From assembly GCA_033239005.1 (NCBI GenBank), contig BSQZ01000002.1:5667501-5731500 (forward strand): DNA of 64,000 nucleotides, in the 5' to 3' direction. Below the pieces are notes generated by a model that made no database searches, was not told the DNA's origin, and saw nothing but the letters and a program-made list of their open reading frames with translations. The first letter of the stretch is position 1. Each line of letters begins with the position of its first letter. Origin of the DNA: Lamellibrachia satsuma (Eukaryota; Annelida; Polychaeta; Sabellida; Siboglinidae). This document shows, piece by piece, positions 1-33,210 of the stretch. The position numbers and the translations under genes were made by a program.

Positions 1-1160
1 GGTGTATGTTATTGACTGACGCCGGGCCGCGTCTAATTCTTGCGAACGCAGCCTAACTCAATTGCCATGGTAACACACAAGTGTATATCAACAACAATAA
101 GTTAAGTATTCGCCCTATCACAACGATTTCCACACGCCTTGTTGTAGCCGTAACATTAATAGCAGCAGTAGCAGCAGTAGCAGCAGCAGTAGTAGTAGTA
201 GTCGCATCAGCAGCAGCCGTAATAGTACCATCAGCCGTAGCATGTTCAATAGCCGTAACAGTGGCATTATCCGTAATTGTAGCCGTAACAGTAACATTAG
301 CCATAGCAGTAGCAGAAACCTTAACCGTAGCCGTATCCGTAACCTTTGCCTCGGCAGCAGTAGTAGCCATAACAGTAACATTATCCGTAGCAATAGCATT
401 AGTCATAGTAGCCGTAACAGTAACATTAGCAGCACTATTACATCAGCATCAGCGGCTGCAGCAGCACTCGGATTTTCTGCTGGTTTGGCACTGCGTCCCA
501 AGCCAACGACAACTCACGCAAATTGTCTTCGATCTTATGCCACGTTTCCCCGTATACGTCTGAGTTTTGCTATATCAGTCACTCCGTCTATTAATTATCT
601 TCCCATCGATCTCAGTCTTCTCTTTCGGTCTGGCAGCCACACTTAAACCAAGACTCTAAGTTTTCGAGATATTCTGTTGTCTTCCATCCGCTAAACATGA
701 CTAAACCCATCTCAAACATCGATCTTCTGCTGGTTCGCTCAGTTGTCCCTGTCACGCTCGTCTTTCTTGCGCGTGAGAGAGGGAGAGAGAGAGAGAGAGT
801 GCGGTGCGGTGAGGTGCGGTGCGTTGCGGTGCGGTGCGTGGCGTGGCGTGGCGTTGCCGTGGATCCCTTATGAATGCCCTATCGGAATTTAAATAATAAT
901 TAAACGTTCATGTTTGTCATTGAAAGTACCCTTTCGATACCTTGACTAAAGGATTTTTAACTATCCCCTTTTGACCAATGGAAGCGCATCTTGCCTCCCC
1001 CCGTATATTATTAACTAAACACGCCCTGACAAAATAATCTATGTGTCTTGAATAATATCTACTTGGCAATTAAGGTAGGATTTAGAGCAAATCAGAAGGA
1101 CAGAGGCACACGAAATGTGTACATATTTAAAATATCCTGGTTCCATCAATGAAGTAATGT
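1..1160. repeat. Low-complexity upstream region
   Basis: Positions about 120-470 are a degenerate array of GTA/GCA/GTAACA trinucleotides and hexanucleotides. It stays open in several frames on both strands, giving artefactual Ala/Val/Thr/Ser/Asn-rich ORFs. Positions about 775-862 are a (GA)n run followed by GCGGT/GCGTG pentamers. From 870 to 1160 I see no gene. The region could contain the promoter and 5' UTR of the gene starting at 1161, but no specific motif supports this. Confidence 0.75.
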
Positions 1161-22223
<21,063 letters not shown>

Positions 22224-22404
22224 AACACATTGCGGGATCCCTTCCTGAGTTTCATTATCACGGTGATCGACATAATTCGATCAAAATATTGAAATAATTT
22301 ATCGTATGAATTATGAAGTTCAAACTTGATAAACGTCTTGCGTCTCGATGAAAAGTGTCGCGACGGACATGTTTGGAATGGTCGTCATATCCTCTGCGAG
22401 AACC

Positions 22405-22410
22405 AATAAA
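22405..22410 (+). terminator. Polyadenylation signal AATAAA
   Basis: Canonical hexamer 182 nt after the stop codon at 22221-22223, on the sense strand. Confidence 0.6.
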
Positions 22411-24164
22411 TGTATTGCATCGCAACGTGATTAAAGGTTATAATATAAAGCAAATAATGTTTGAATTGTTTGTCTTAAAATGTCGGAGGAGTGTCGTATA
22501 GACGATATCGAGCCTCCGTCTTATACCTCATATCTAATATAGACCGGGATTGTTTTATCTTGTGGCTACTTCTTACGAGTCACCCTTTTTGTTAATTCGT
22601 TCGACACAGAAATCAATCGTGTAGTGCACACTGGAATGTTTTGTTGATATAACAGTTGAGGCGCCTTTTCATTTAATAAGATTTAACAAGATTGCCATCT
22701 AGAACTATACGCTCCAGGTAGCAAATGGACAACACATTTCGGCCTTCTAACTTCGGCAAGAAATCTAGCTTTGCACAAGCCATAATGTCCACTTTCAATT
22801 TCCAGTAATGATGTAATTGTATATAGTTAATTAACATATATACTAGATTATATATCTTACACCACTAACTATCACTCTATTCACTATAAAAAAACCTACA
22901 TATTTTACCCCCCAAAAATACGATCCATGCGGGGGCTAGAACCCTCGATCCTTGTCCCTTCTGGACGCCCATGTATCAGATTTGTTGGCAAGTCACAATG
23001 GCAGACTTATTAGTTGTTAGCAAGTCACAAACTAGCAAGTCAAATATCAAATCATTGACCTGCATTAATTAAGTCTCAGTTAAGTCAATCACCGCCAAGT
23101 CAAATCTGGAATCATCTATTTGAGTTCCAAGTAAACTCCCAAGTCACCAGCGTTCACCAATCGCCACGATTTTTGTGGTTTGTCTGCGGTAATTTTGTCA
23201 CAACATAAGCCAATCATAATTAGTTCTTAATACTTATTGGATTCGGTGCAGCCTGTTACAACAACACATGAATGGTCTCGTTTTGCGTACGTTTCGAAGT
23301 CACCGGGTAGCATGCAGACTTGACAAGTTGACAAGTCACAAACTGGTAAGTCAAGTCAAATCTCAAATCAATGACCTCGAAATTCAAGTCAAGTCGCAAG
23401 TCGTGAACGTGGGCGACTGGATTCTGACTCGAGTCAACCCCTATACTCGAGTCAGCAATTTGCAAACTGGCAATTAAGTCAAATGAAGTCAATGACCACC
23501 AAGTCCAGTCAAGTCTCGAGTCATATATCTGAATTCCAAATCATGTTCCAAGTCGCCAGGGTTCGAATGCTTCGTATAAAAGTGATAAAAGTTTACTCTC
23601 ATTATTTTGATGAGTTAACCTAAGAGTCAATTTCATTGGTTGTCCATATTTTGATGAGTTAACCTAAGAGTCAATTTCATTGGTTGTCCGTATTCCGGGT
23701 CATATTCGTTCCAACGGAAAGTGCAGTTTCATTCCAGAATCCCATGTGTGCGACAAACGGGCACGGACCACAGTCAGAATGCATCCACCGTTACATATAT
23801 AGAGTCCAAAGGAAAACATAATTGTGCAGTTTGTGTGTATTTGTGAGAGCAGAAATTGTGTGAATGAGCGAGTGGAAGTGATGTTTTTTTGCACGCTAGC
23901 ATCTGAGCTTTGAAATCATGCCATCTGTCAGTTGGGATACCTGTTGCGTAAGGACACAGTGGCCATTAGGCATGATGTACTTATATTTTGGAAACCGGGG
24001 AATTTCATGGTAGAAATACAGCGGTGTCATGCATTGAAGCAATTTGTGCGAAAAAGAGGTATGTCGTTTTCACGAATTTCACACACCAGGTGTCTTAGTG
24101 GTTATGTTATGTGCTGTGAAAAAAAACTGTAGAATAAATTTTCAATGAAGGCGTAATAACTGGT
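22411..24164. other. Intergenic, AAGTC-rich; no gene seen
   Basis: Positions about 22980-23560 are packed with degenerate AAGTCAAAT/AAGTCACAA units. Positions 23605-23692 are a 44-nt perfect-looking tandem duplication (TTTTGATGAGTTAACCTAAG start). No supported coding sequence. Confidence 0.65.
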
Positions 24165-24365
24165 GGGAGCGGTGGTCTAATAGTTAGAGCACCCGCCTGT
24201 CGATCGAGAGACGGTGGTTCGATTTCACCTCCGCCATTTCGAAACTTGGGCAATTTCGTTCACCCCACTTTGCCCGTGTCTCTCTAAAAGCCGTTGGTCC
24301 AAACTCCTGCGTTAGCTCAAGCTTGGCCTGTTTGGAGTATAACTACTTGAGACTTGAGACTTGAG
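24165..24365 (+). mobile_element. tRNA-derived SINE
   Basis: The tRNA-like head at 24165-24237 has A-box TGGTCTAATAG and B-box GGTTCGATTTC, then a central segment (TTTCGAAACTTGGGCAATTT) and a tail of ACTTGAG repeats. It matches the reverse-strand copy at 39602-39814. Mutations and the fused tail argue against a functional tRNA gene. It ends about 130 nt before the METTL7-like start codon. Confidence 0.88.
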
Positions 24366-24495
24366 AACGTTATAATGGTCGTCTATGGGAAAGTGACTGT
24401 GGTCCGTGCCCAAACGGTGGCGCCACACCACGAGCCTGATGCGAAATTACAGCACTTACCAACAGCTACCCGTTACAACGCTGAGGTCAGCGGTC

Positions 24496-25014
24496 ATGGC
24501 GCACACGGACGTTGTTTTGCAGGGGGTTCTATATAATATAGGATTTCCACTAATAGTGCTGCTTATTATAGCCAAGATATCGCAGAAATGGGTGAGGTAT
24601 TGTTTCGCTGCATTTAATGCTGCCATTCTGACTAGAGTCGGAAAGAGATACACACGACGAATGCACAAATATAAAGCGGAATTGTTCGCCGACATGTCGG
24701 AAGATGCTGACAAGTCCGGACGTCCTCTTCGTATCTTAGACGTAGGCTCGGGGGCCGGCAGCAACTTCAAATACTTTCCGGCGAACAGCGACGTGATATG
24801 CGTCGAACCGAATGACAAGTTCGAAAGTTACCTTCGCAAAAGCGTGGCAGAGAATAGTTCTCACACACATTTGAAGGAATTTATTGTTGGGTACGCAGAG
24901 GATATGGCGACCATTCCAAGCGATTCGATTGATGCCGCTGTGTGCACGCTTGTTCTGTGCAATGTTGACGACATCGACCAGTCGCTGAGCGAAATCAAAC
25001 GAGTTTTAAAGACG
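24496..25014 (+). CDS. METTL7: METTL7-like gene, exon 1 (residues 1-173)
   Basis: Membrane anchor and SAM-binding half. It ends ...VLKT at the donor gtatgt, phase 0. Confidence 0.94.
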
Positions 25015-28000
25015 GTATGTGTGAATCCAATAGAGTATCGTTGCTGCAACATACAAACACACGCTCACTTGATTTGCAAATTAAATATTTGTGAAGTAGA
25101 CATTGGCAACCAATGGCAATGCAGTATAACTATATGGCATTTGCGTTTCCATAGTTTCCTGGAATATTTAGGTGCATAGTCTGCGAATAGTAAGAATTAT
25201 CATTAAATATCTATTGCAAAGTGTATTTGTATTACAAGTAGGCGTACAATAACGGGTAGATATTAGCAACAATATTTAATATACAGCTAAAACATGTTTG
25301 TATAAAAAAAATACTGTTTAGTGATCTACAAAAGCCCATGTTAATATCAGGTAGTCAAATGTGACACAAATTCAGGATTTGTTTGTACCTACCTACCTAT
25401 CCTCTTCGAGCCCAGTGGCCCATAAGGCCGAAGTGAATCTCCTTCATCTTGTTCTGTCAGCTGCTACACGTCTGGCTTCGTTCCAGCTATTCCACCCCAG
25501 TATACGTCTTTCATTTTCAATAGTTGATCGCCATGTTGTCTTTGGTCGCCCAACCTTCTTTTACCTTCAGGTGTCCAGGTCAGTGCAGTCTCACAGTTGC
25601 TGTTTTTCTCCATTCGTAGGATATGTCCTACCCACTTCCATCTTTTTAACTTGACCTCAGTGCTGATTGTTTTCAATTTTGTTTTTGCCAGAATATCTTG
25701 ATTTGATACAAAGTATGGCCATCGAATTTGTAGGATTCGTCTTAAATACTTGAAAAAAAATGTATCTAACTTTCTATTGTCTCCTTCGTTAATTTTCCAT
25801 GTTTCACTTCCATACAACAACACTGGTTTAACAAGTGTGTTAAAAAGCCTCAATTTCGATCTCAATGTGTATATATTTGAACTCCATATCTGCTTTAGTT
25901 TCATGAAGTATACCCTCGCTTTACAAATTCTGTTAACAATGTCATCGCCGCCTCCTCCTTGCTTACTAACGTTCGCACCAAGGTAGTTATACTTGTCCAC
26001 TTCCTTTAGCTCTTGATCATCGATTAGTACTCTGTTTTCGCACTTGCTGTTTATCCTCAATATTTGAGTTTTCTTTTTATTTATTCTTAGTCCTGTCCTT
26101 GCTGCAAATTGACTCAGTTGTCTTGTCTTTGTTTGCATGTGTGTGTAGCATGATGACATGAGTGCTATGTCGTTGGCAAAGTCCAGGTCCTCTAGTTTTG
26201 ACGTGAAGTTCCATCTTATTCCTGTTTTGTTTCCCGCTGTTGTGTTTCTCATTATCCAGTCCACTACTATCAAGAAGATAAATGCAGACATTACATCTCC
26301 TTGTTTAACTCCAGTTTTGACTTTGAACTCAGATTCCTCACCTTCGTTCTAACACTGTACATTCACTATCTTCGTATAACATCTGTACCATGTGGATTAT
26401 CTTGCATGGAATTCCATAGCTCTCCATAATTTTCCATAGACTCTCTCGGTGCACTGAGTCAAATGCTTTTTCAAAATCCACAAACGTGATGTGTAGAGTT
26501 ACCTGCCATTCCACTACCTGTTCTATAATATTTCGTAAAATAAATATCTGTTCTACTATGCCTCTCCCACTTCTGAAACCTGCTTGTTCGTATCTCAACT
26601 TGCTGTTAACTCCATCTCTTATTCTGTCAGAGAGTACTCTTCCGAATACTTTACTAGGAACAGATGTCAAAGTAATTCCTCTCCAATTCCTGCACTCTGT
26701 CAGGTCACCTTTCTTCGGTATTTTAACTATCAGTCCCTGCTTCCACGTTTTCGGCACTTTCTCTTGTTCCCAAAATGTTCTGAATAATTTAACAAGCCAT
26801 TTCTCTGTTGTATTCATGTCTGCTGTAATTTCGTCCTTGCCCCCTGCTTTCCCGTTTTTCATCTTCCTTAGCGCTGTTCTAATTTCTGCCTTTGTTATTG
26901 GGTCAGTGCTGATTTCGTTTATGATCGGATCTATCTCTACATCTGTTACAGGGTCATCAGGTATAGGTCTATTAAGGATGTCCTCAAAGTGTTCTTTCCA
27001 TCGCTTCCTTCTGGCCAATCCTTCCGTTATTAAGTTTCCACCTTTGTCTTTCACTGCATTTGTTGTCTTACGTTTGTCATTACTCAGGGTTTTTTAATAT
27101 CATACACTTCTTTCATTCTTCCATTATGTGCTGCTTCCTCTGCTTCCATGGCAAGGTGGTCAACCCACTTCCTCTTGTCTTGTCTCATGCTCTTCTTCAC
27201 TTCTTTGTCTTTACACGTATATTTATCCATGTAATTCTGCTTAATCCTGTCTGACTTTGTCTGCTCGATGTTGTTCTTTAGTTGTTTTTTCTCTCCTACT
27301 AACTCCCACGACTCCTTGCTGCTCCATGGTTTTTGCCCTTTCTTTTTGTACCCCAGTACTTCTTGAGCTGTTTCTTTGTATGCATCCTCAAAGTCTTGCC
27401 ATTGTTTCTCAACTTCTTCGTAGTCTTGTAATATATCATATTTGTTGCGTAACTTCAGTGAGAATTGGGCTTTAATAGTTGGTTGCTGTAACTTAATTAT
27501 ATCAAATTTCTTTCTGATCGCCTTGTTCTTTTGTTTTCTCTTTAGTTTCAGCTTGATTTTTGATCGCACTAATTGGTGGTCGCTCGCAATGTTGGCTGGC
27601 TCCTTTCATGGCCCTAGTGCCCATTACTGATGTCCGGTGTTGCCTACTCACTAACACATGGTCTATTTGGTTCTTTGTCTTTCCTCCTGGAGATGTCCAT
27701 GTCTGTTGTATAAGTTTATGTGGGAAAATGGTACCTGTTACCACAAGGTTACTGAGTCCGCAGAAGTCAACAAGTCTTTCTCCATTGTCATTTCTTTCAC
27801 CTACTCCATGACTTCCTATTATGTTTTTATATCCGTCGTTGTCTTCTCCAACTTTGGCATTTAAATCCCCCATTACTAAGAGTATGTCGTGCTTATGAAC
27901 ACTGTCCACAACTGTCTGGAGCTGTTCGTAGAAGTTGTCTTTATCATCGACGCTGGCTTCATTTGTTGGTGCATAGACTTGTATGATCGATAACTTTACA

Positions 28001-29109
28001 TACATGGAGAAGAATCTAGCATAAATAATTCTATCACTGATAGGTTTCCATTCCAGCAATGCTTGTTCTGCTTTCTTCATCATCATTATTGCTACTCCGT
28101 GTCTGTGTATGTTGTCTTCTCTCCCTGAAAAAAATTATGCTCTTTCCGGTGTTCATCTTGACTTTTCCTTGTCCCATCCATCTGCATTCACTAATGCTCA
28201 TGACACCTATTTTATATTTGTCCGTTTCTCTTGCAAGCTGGGCTGATTTCCCCATAGAGTATAACGTTCTCACATTCCAACATCCTATATTTACATTAAC
28301 TTTTGGCTTGGTTAACGACGTTGTCAGCCTCCGAACTTCCGTTTGGCTTTGATCCGGAAGCGGCATACTGTCCAAATAAATGATGTCATCATTTGCTGGT
28401 ATCTGGGCCGTCGCCTTCCTGTATTTCCAGCACAAGTTGGCTTTTGAAATTTCTGTAACATCATTTGAGCTGGGAGGGTTGTTGGCCCTCCGTAGTAGGT
28501 TTATTTTCGGGGTTTTCCTTCCCTTAGCCATAGCCTCGTTTGCCCAGCACAATGTACTGGTTACCGGGGTGCACCACGGGGAGGTGAGGTTGACTTGAGT
28601 GTCTTTACGGTTGAGCGCATCAACACCCCTTACACCCCAATTTGTTTGTATGCCTAAAGATTCAGACATTCTATATTTTAGTTATTTTTCTGTTTCTTCA
28701 GACAGCTGAAAATGTAATAATTTTTAAGTATCCGAATACACAGTGGCCAGTGTGGTATTAGTTTAAGTCCCTAAGCCTCATTAATGCTCTGTATTTAATG
28801 CAGCCAGCCAATTTTGCATTTATAACTGTGAATACTAATAAGTTTCGCACCATTTTGCAGGGTGGCAAGTTGTATTACATGGAGCATGTATGCGCTGACA
28901 CATCAACGTGGACATACCTGGCACAAAGGCTTGTAAGCCCTCTCTGGCAGCACACCATTGGAAGTGGTTGTCGATTCACACAGAAAACGTGGTTACACGT
29001 TGAAAATGCAGGGTTCAGACGGGTCAGTCAGCGCAGATTTATAGCCTATGAGATGGGCTGTCGCAGATTTCTCCTTCGTCCTCATCTACTGGGCATTGCC
29101 ACAAAGTAG
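24496..29109 (+). CDS. METTL7: METTL7/TMT1-like methyltransferase gene, 2 exons
   Basis: Exons 24496-25014 and 28861-29109 join in phase 0 to give 255 residues, the usual family length (about 244). Residues about 8-29 are a hydrophobic N-terminal anchor as in METTL7A/B, which sit in the ER or lipid-droplet membrane. SAM-binding motif I is ILDVGSGAGSN at 80-90, with an acidic residue at Glu104 (CVEPN). The conserved CTLVLCNVDD segment at 150-159 ends the Rossmann core. Exon 2 supplies the family C-terminal part (GGKLYYMEHV). Family members methylate small-molecule thiols using SAM; the substrate here is unknown. An in-frame ATG at 24406 would add 30 residues before the anchor and is disfavoured because the family anchor begins at the N terminus. 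The gene appears intact. Its intron carries an antisense RTE-like element. Confidence 0.94.
25390..28690 (-). mobile_element. RTE-like non-LTR retrotransposon, near full length, frameshifted
   Basis: Antisense in the METTL7-like intron. Reading 28669 downwards there is an N-terminal segment and an AP-endonuclease domain (INIGCWNVRTLYSMGKSAQ-like start, VYAPTNE, MGDLNAKVG, IDHVLVS). Then comes a linker, then RT (NWRGITLTSVPSKVFG, QAGFRSGRG, FVDFEKAFDSVHRESLW, FANDIAL) and a C-terminal region ending about 25464. Frame changes at about 28060, 27540, 27070 and 26300-26340 break it into five open blocks, so it is inactive. Related sequences are often mis-annotated as craniofacial development protein 2. 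Confidence 0.92.
28861..29109 (+). CDS. METTL7: METTL7-like gene, exon 2 (residues 174-255)
   Basis: Acceptor cattttgcag, phase 0, stop TAG at 29107-29109. It contains the conserved YYMEHV and the C-terminal RPHLLGIA, matching the end of the family. Confidence 0.94.
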   Translation, partial: GGKLYYMEHVCADTSTWTYLAQRLVSPLWQHTIGSGCRFTQKTWLHVENAGFRRVSQRRFIAYEMGCRRFLLRPHLLGIATK

Positions 29110-29513
29110 GCAGGGCATAACATTTGTATGGTTTACTTACAGTATTGTAATTGGGATGCAAGTTTATTTTATTTTTAGCAAGTTTAATTATATTGTGATC
29201 ACAGATGATTGTCATGACATGATTTTTTAAGCGATATAAAATTTTAGTTGTCACTGAATACTATCATGCTGTGGTGTGCATGTCATTGTCAACTTTAAGA
29301 ATTCACAGACATTGCTGCCATCTCATAGATTTTATTTGTCTCTGACTAGTGCTGACCTCTTGTGATCATCATGCTCATTAACATTCCATCTCGCATGTTG
29401 TTACTGTTATGAAAAGATGGGTTTTATTGTAGGTGGGTGGTTAAATCCCATAATTTCTGCCACTATTTTTAAGTAACTCTGGTAGACAAATGCCGGTTGA
29501 GCTCTTAATATAA

Positions 29514-30109
29514 GGGGCATTCTGTCTCAAGTCAACCAAAATAAGAAAATCTTGTTTCACTCTTATTTTGGAATACAACCAACATTTTAACAATTAATCC
29601 ACGTGCCAATGGTACATGTCAAACCACTGGGTGTAACTCGAATAGTGTCTGAGTTGTTACCTTTTCAGATTTTGCTGATTCTGTCATTTTGCCAATTTTT
29701 TTAAATTATGATTTTTTGTTCTGCTTAAAATACCAATAAAGCGTGTGCGCAAGAACTATGTGTGCAAGAACTCTGAGATTTAGCATGCTTATTCCCCATT
29801 ACATGTAGATATATATAGTAACGGGCATTCTATAGTTCCACTTCTATATATTAGTTCTCCCACAATCTTCCATTGAAGTTGGAACCATGTCTGTTACCAT
29901 CTACATATAGTGGAGAAAAAGCATTTCCGATTTCTGACAATTGGCAAAATGACTGAATCTGCCGAATTTGAAATGGTCATAACTCAAGAAACGAATTGAA
30001 TGACAGCCCTATGGTTTGACATGTGTAGTTATATTGACTTGTGAATTATTTGGTAAAATTTTGGTTCAATTAAAAAACATGCCCTTGTTGATCCGAGATG
30101 GAATGCCCC
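29514..30109. mobile_element. Foldback (palindromic) MITE-like element, about 596 bp
   Basis: The left end GGGGCATTCTGTCTCAAGTC and right end ...GATCCGAGATGGAATGCCCC are inverted repeats. Complementarity continues inwards with gaps, for example ACATGTCAAACCA and TCATTTTGCCAATT against their reverse complements near 30010-30030 and 29940-29960. An inner smaller palindrome surrounds 29810-29910 (TAGATATATATAGTAAC versus GTTACCATCTACATATA). No coding capacity. A target-site duplication is not evident by eye. Confidence 0.85.
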
Positions 30110-30765
30110 ACGATAATGTTGGTCTTAAAGTGAGGACAAAGTCCACATTTCAATGGCATGAGTATGATTAAATGCAAGTGTGCAATGTAGATTTGTGATA
30201 TTTTAATATAATAATAAAATATGGTTCCCAGAAATGTTCGTAGCTATTTACTGTAAATTGGCTGTGAAATGTTGCGTTGATTATCATTTTTGTTTCTGTC
30301 ACGTGGTCACAGCTTGGGATGCATTTTATTTTACTACAGCTGACACAATTTGATGTAAGTTTTTTAATGTTTACTTAATATACTGTATATAATGTGAGAA
30401 TCATGCACTGAATGACATGGACTGGTATCGAATTAATGTTTGGTGTTTGCCAGATATGATTTACTGGATTATCTAACGGGTAATAGACTTATGTGACGTT
30501 GTTGTATATTGGTGGCATCGCTAACAGCATTGAGTATAGGTTTACAGATGTTTTATGAAAATACAAAATGTTGGTTTATTGAAATGTTATCTGGCTGATT
30601 AATATAAATGTGTACATGTACCGTGTTACATCTGAATTGTTAATTCTTATAATTATTAATACACAGACAACTGATGAGTACATTTTTTCATTCTCAATGT
30701 TGCACAGTAAATATTTATAATGCATTTTGTTTTGTGTGGAACGCAGACGTGTTTGACAACATTTG
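30110..30765. other. Intergenic, nothing recognised
   Basis: AT-rich sequence with no supported gene or repeat core. Confidence 0.5.
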
Positions 30766-31185
30766 CCATCCAAGCCAAAGGCCCTGATGGCAAGTGGACA
30801 AGGAAGCCATTGGGCTTATCGAGTGTCCAACAATGTTCATCTACGTATAACCTGCTCTCCTGAGATATGTGTCAACCCTGTTTTTAAACATATTCATGCT
30901 GTTAGCAGTTATATATACAATCCGTAGACAATTTGTTCCATTTATTTATTGTCCTCTGTGAGAATGAATACTTCGTGATATCCGATCTACACTGATCCTT
31001 TACTAATTTTACCTTATGTCTTCTACTTCTGCTATCTTTCTTGAGTGAGAAAAACATATTTCTATCAATATTTTCATACCCATTCAATATCTTAAAAACT
31101 TAAATCTGATCTCCATTTAACCTCCTTGTCTGTAGAGTTGTTAAACCACATTCTTTCAGGTGTTCTTCATAACGAAGCTCTGAAG
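30766..31185 (-). mobile_element. CR1-like LINE 3' fragment (copy 2)
   Basis: Minus strand. It contains the C-terminal coding block (NGYENIDRNMFFSLKKDS, SFSQRTINKWNKLS) and the 3' UTR ending at CCATCCAAGCC. 5'-truncated to about 420 bp. Confidence 0.9.
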
Positions 31186-31775
31186 ACGTGTATGGTGTAT
31201 AATATAATAGTTACTATTATTTGTGGCAGTCCATATTTAAACAGAATTGAGAAGTTGCGTTGATCAAGGGGGGAGAGTGGCGTATTTAGGGGGAGGGCAC
31301 GTCTCCCGTTGGTTTGATTTTTTCCATATTTTTCTGTTACTCTGCTACATAATTTGTGTAAGGTAAAGTGTGACTAGACTTGGTCTCCCCCTTTGTGAGG
31401 TCCAAGATGTGCCACTGGGGAGAAATGAATAAGTGTTGTTGCCTATTCCAGTCTTGTTGCATTTGATTAAGTTGTTATTTAAGTAATACATAACACAATA
31501 CAGCTAAGAGAATTATACAACTATCTAGCCTTTAAATCTGTCCACAAAGGTGGCCAACTTTAAACATAACTTTAAACTGCCACGTTTGAACTGATGTGAT
31601 AAGTGTATTTTTAGGCAATGTAAAATGTTATCTTGTTTAGCCTATCAAATTAAATGTTTATAGTCTTAAAATCACTGATGTGTTGATAAACAAGAACGTT
31701 AGATGATCCCATTCGGCCATTTGGAATATATCATAGGCGGAATGATTTCTTACACAAGTGATAAACCGTGATTTA
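31186..31775. other. Intergenic, nothing recognised
   Basis: AT-rich; no supported gene or repeat core. Confidence 0.5.
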
Positions 31776-33210
31776 ACAAGATTGCTATCTCAAACAAGTT
31801 CCAAATTGCAAGTGGACAAAGAAGCCATTGGCTTATCGAGAGTCCAACCATTGTGTCCTCTGGTTCTATGCCTTCTTTAAGTTTGAAGAACACATTCCTA
31901 TCAACATCCTCATAACCGTTCACTATTTTAAACTCTTCTATTTGGTCTCCTTTTAGTCTCCTGGTCTCTAGTGTTGTCAAACCACATTGTAATAAGCGGC
32001 TTTCGTAACTAAGGTCTCTGAATTCTGGAATCATTTTAGTTGCTCTTTGTTGTATTCTTTCTAGCTTGTCTAAGTCCTTTTTACAATATGGCCTCTATGC
32101 TTGAATACAATATTCCAAGTGTGGTTTAACTATTGCTTTGTACAGGGGTACAATTAGCTGTTTCTCCTTATACACGATAATTCTAATTAGCCCTAGAATT
32201 TTATTTCCTTTTGAAGCAGCAATCCGACATTGCTCTGAAACTTTCATGTCAGCACTAAATGTTACTCCTAAGTCCTTTTCTTGTATGGTTCTACCTAGTA
32301 CAGCATCCCCCATTTTATATTCTTCGTACGTGTTTCCATGTCCTATCTGTATGCATTTACACTTCCCAAAATTGAATAACATTTGCAATTTTTCTGACCA
32401 TTTAACTAATTTATCTAGATCATCCTGTAAACTTTGTTTATCTGTAACATTAGTAACCTTTCTGAATACTTTTGTGTCATCTGCAAATTTCAGTACTTTG
32501 CTAGATATGTCATCCTCCAAATCATATATATTAAAAATAGTATAGGGCCTAATATACTGATCCTTGTGGTACCCCACACAGAATAGATTTCCAGTTTGAA
32601 ATCTCACCATCTACTATTACTCTCTGTCTTCTGTGCGTAAGCCACTCTTCTACCCAGTTGATTATATAACACACACAGAAAAAGTAATTATACCTCTGTA
32701 TAAAGCAGAGAGAAAAAGCTAATTATGCCTCTGTATAAAGCATTAGTTAGGCCTCATTTAGAGTACTGTATACAAGCTTGGAGACCATACAGTTAGAAGG
32801 ATATATATATGCTTGAAAGAATACAGAGGAGAGCAACTAAAATGATTCCAGAACTGAGAGACCTTAGTTTTGCAGACCGACTGAAAGAATGTGCAACCCT
32901 AGAGACAAGGAGGTTAAGAGGAGATGAAATTGTTGACATTTTTACGATGTTGAATGGGTATGAAATTTTTTTGAAATATTTCAGGTGGGCACATAGATTA
33001 AAAATGTTGGACTCTCGATAATCCTATGGCTTCGTTGTCCACTTGACATCTGGGCCTTTGCCTTGGATGGCAATCTTGTTAAAAACTTGTTAAATTACAT
33101 CATTACCTATACCATGAGCATGGGCTTTTCGTTTAAGTAACAATCTATGATGTGGCACTTTATCGAAGGCTTTCTTTTTTTCTATGTTGACAATTCTATT
33201 TGTAGAATTT
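31776..33210 (-). mobile_element. CR1-like LINE (copy 3), interrupted by another CR1
   Basis: Minus-strand 5'-truncated CR1 in two pieces. 31776-32662 holds the 3' end, C-terminal domain and RT (KFADDTKVFRKV near 32448-32495). About 33097-33210 holds the preceding RT segment. The pieces rejoin by comparison with copy 5: the stretch CCAGTTGATTACATCATT at about 35176 is split here between 32662 and 33097. Confidence 0.88.
32665..33096 (+). mobile_element. CR1-like LINE (copy 4) nested in copy 3
   Basis: Plus-strand 3' fragment beginning near CCTCTGTATAAAGCA (with a short tandem duplication at its start) and containing LERIQRRATKMIPELRDLSF. It carries an internal deletion near 32995. It ends with CCTTGGATGGCAATCTTGTT and a TTGTTAAAT tail. 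Inserted opposite to copy 3. Confidence 0.88.

Noticed and set aside
81..646. Overlapping long open frames on both strands
   Set aside because: They are Ala/Val, Thr/Ala, Leu/Arg and Ser/Asn homopolymeric readings of a trinucleotide repeat, present in all frames.
24165..24237. Functional tRNA gene
   Set aside because: A and B boxes are present, but the sequence is fused to a SINE body and tail and recurs at 39.8 kb; no clean tRNA 3' end.
24406..24495. Upstream in-frame ATG for the METTL7-like protein
   Set aside because: It would place 30 polar residues before the N-terminal membrane anchor, which in this family starts at the N terminus.
25464..28669. Host gene similar to craniofacial development protein 2
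   Set aside because: The frames form an endonuclease-RT retrotransposon in order; the name is a common mis-annotation.
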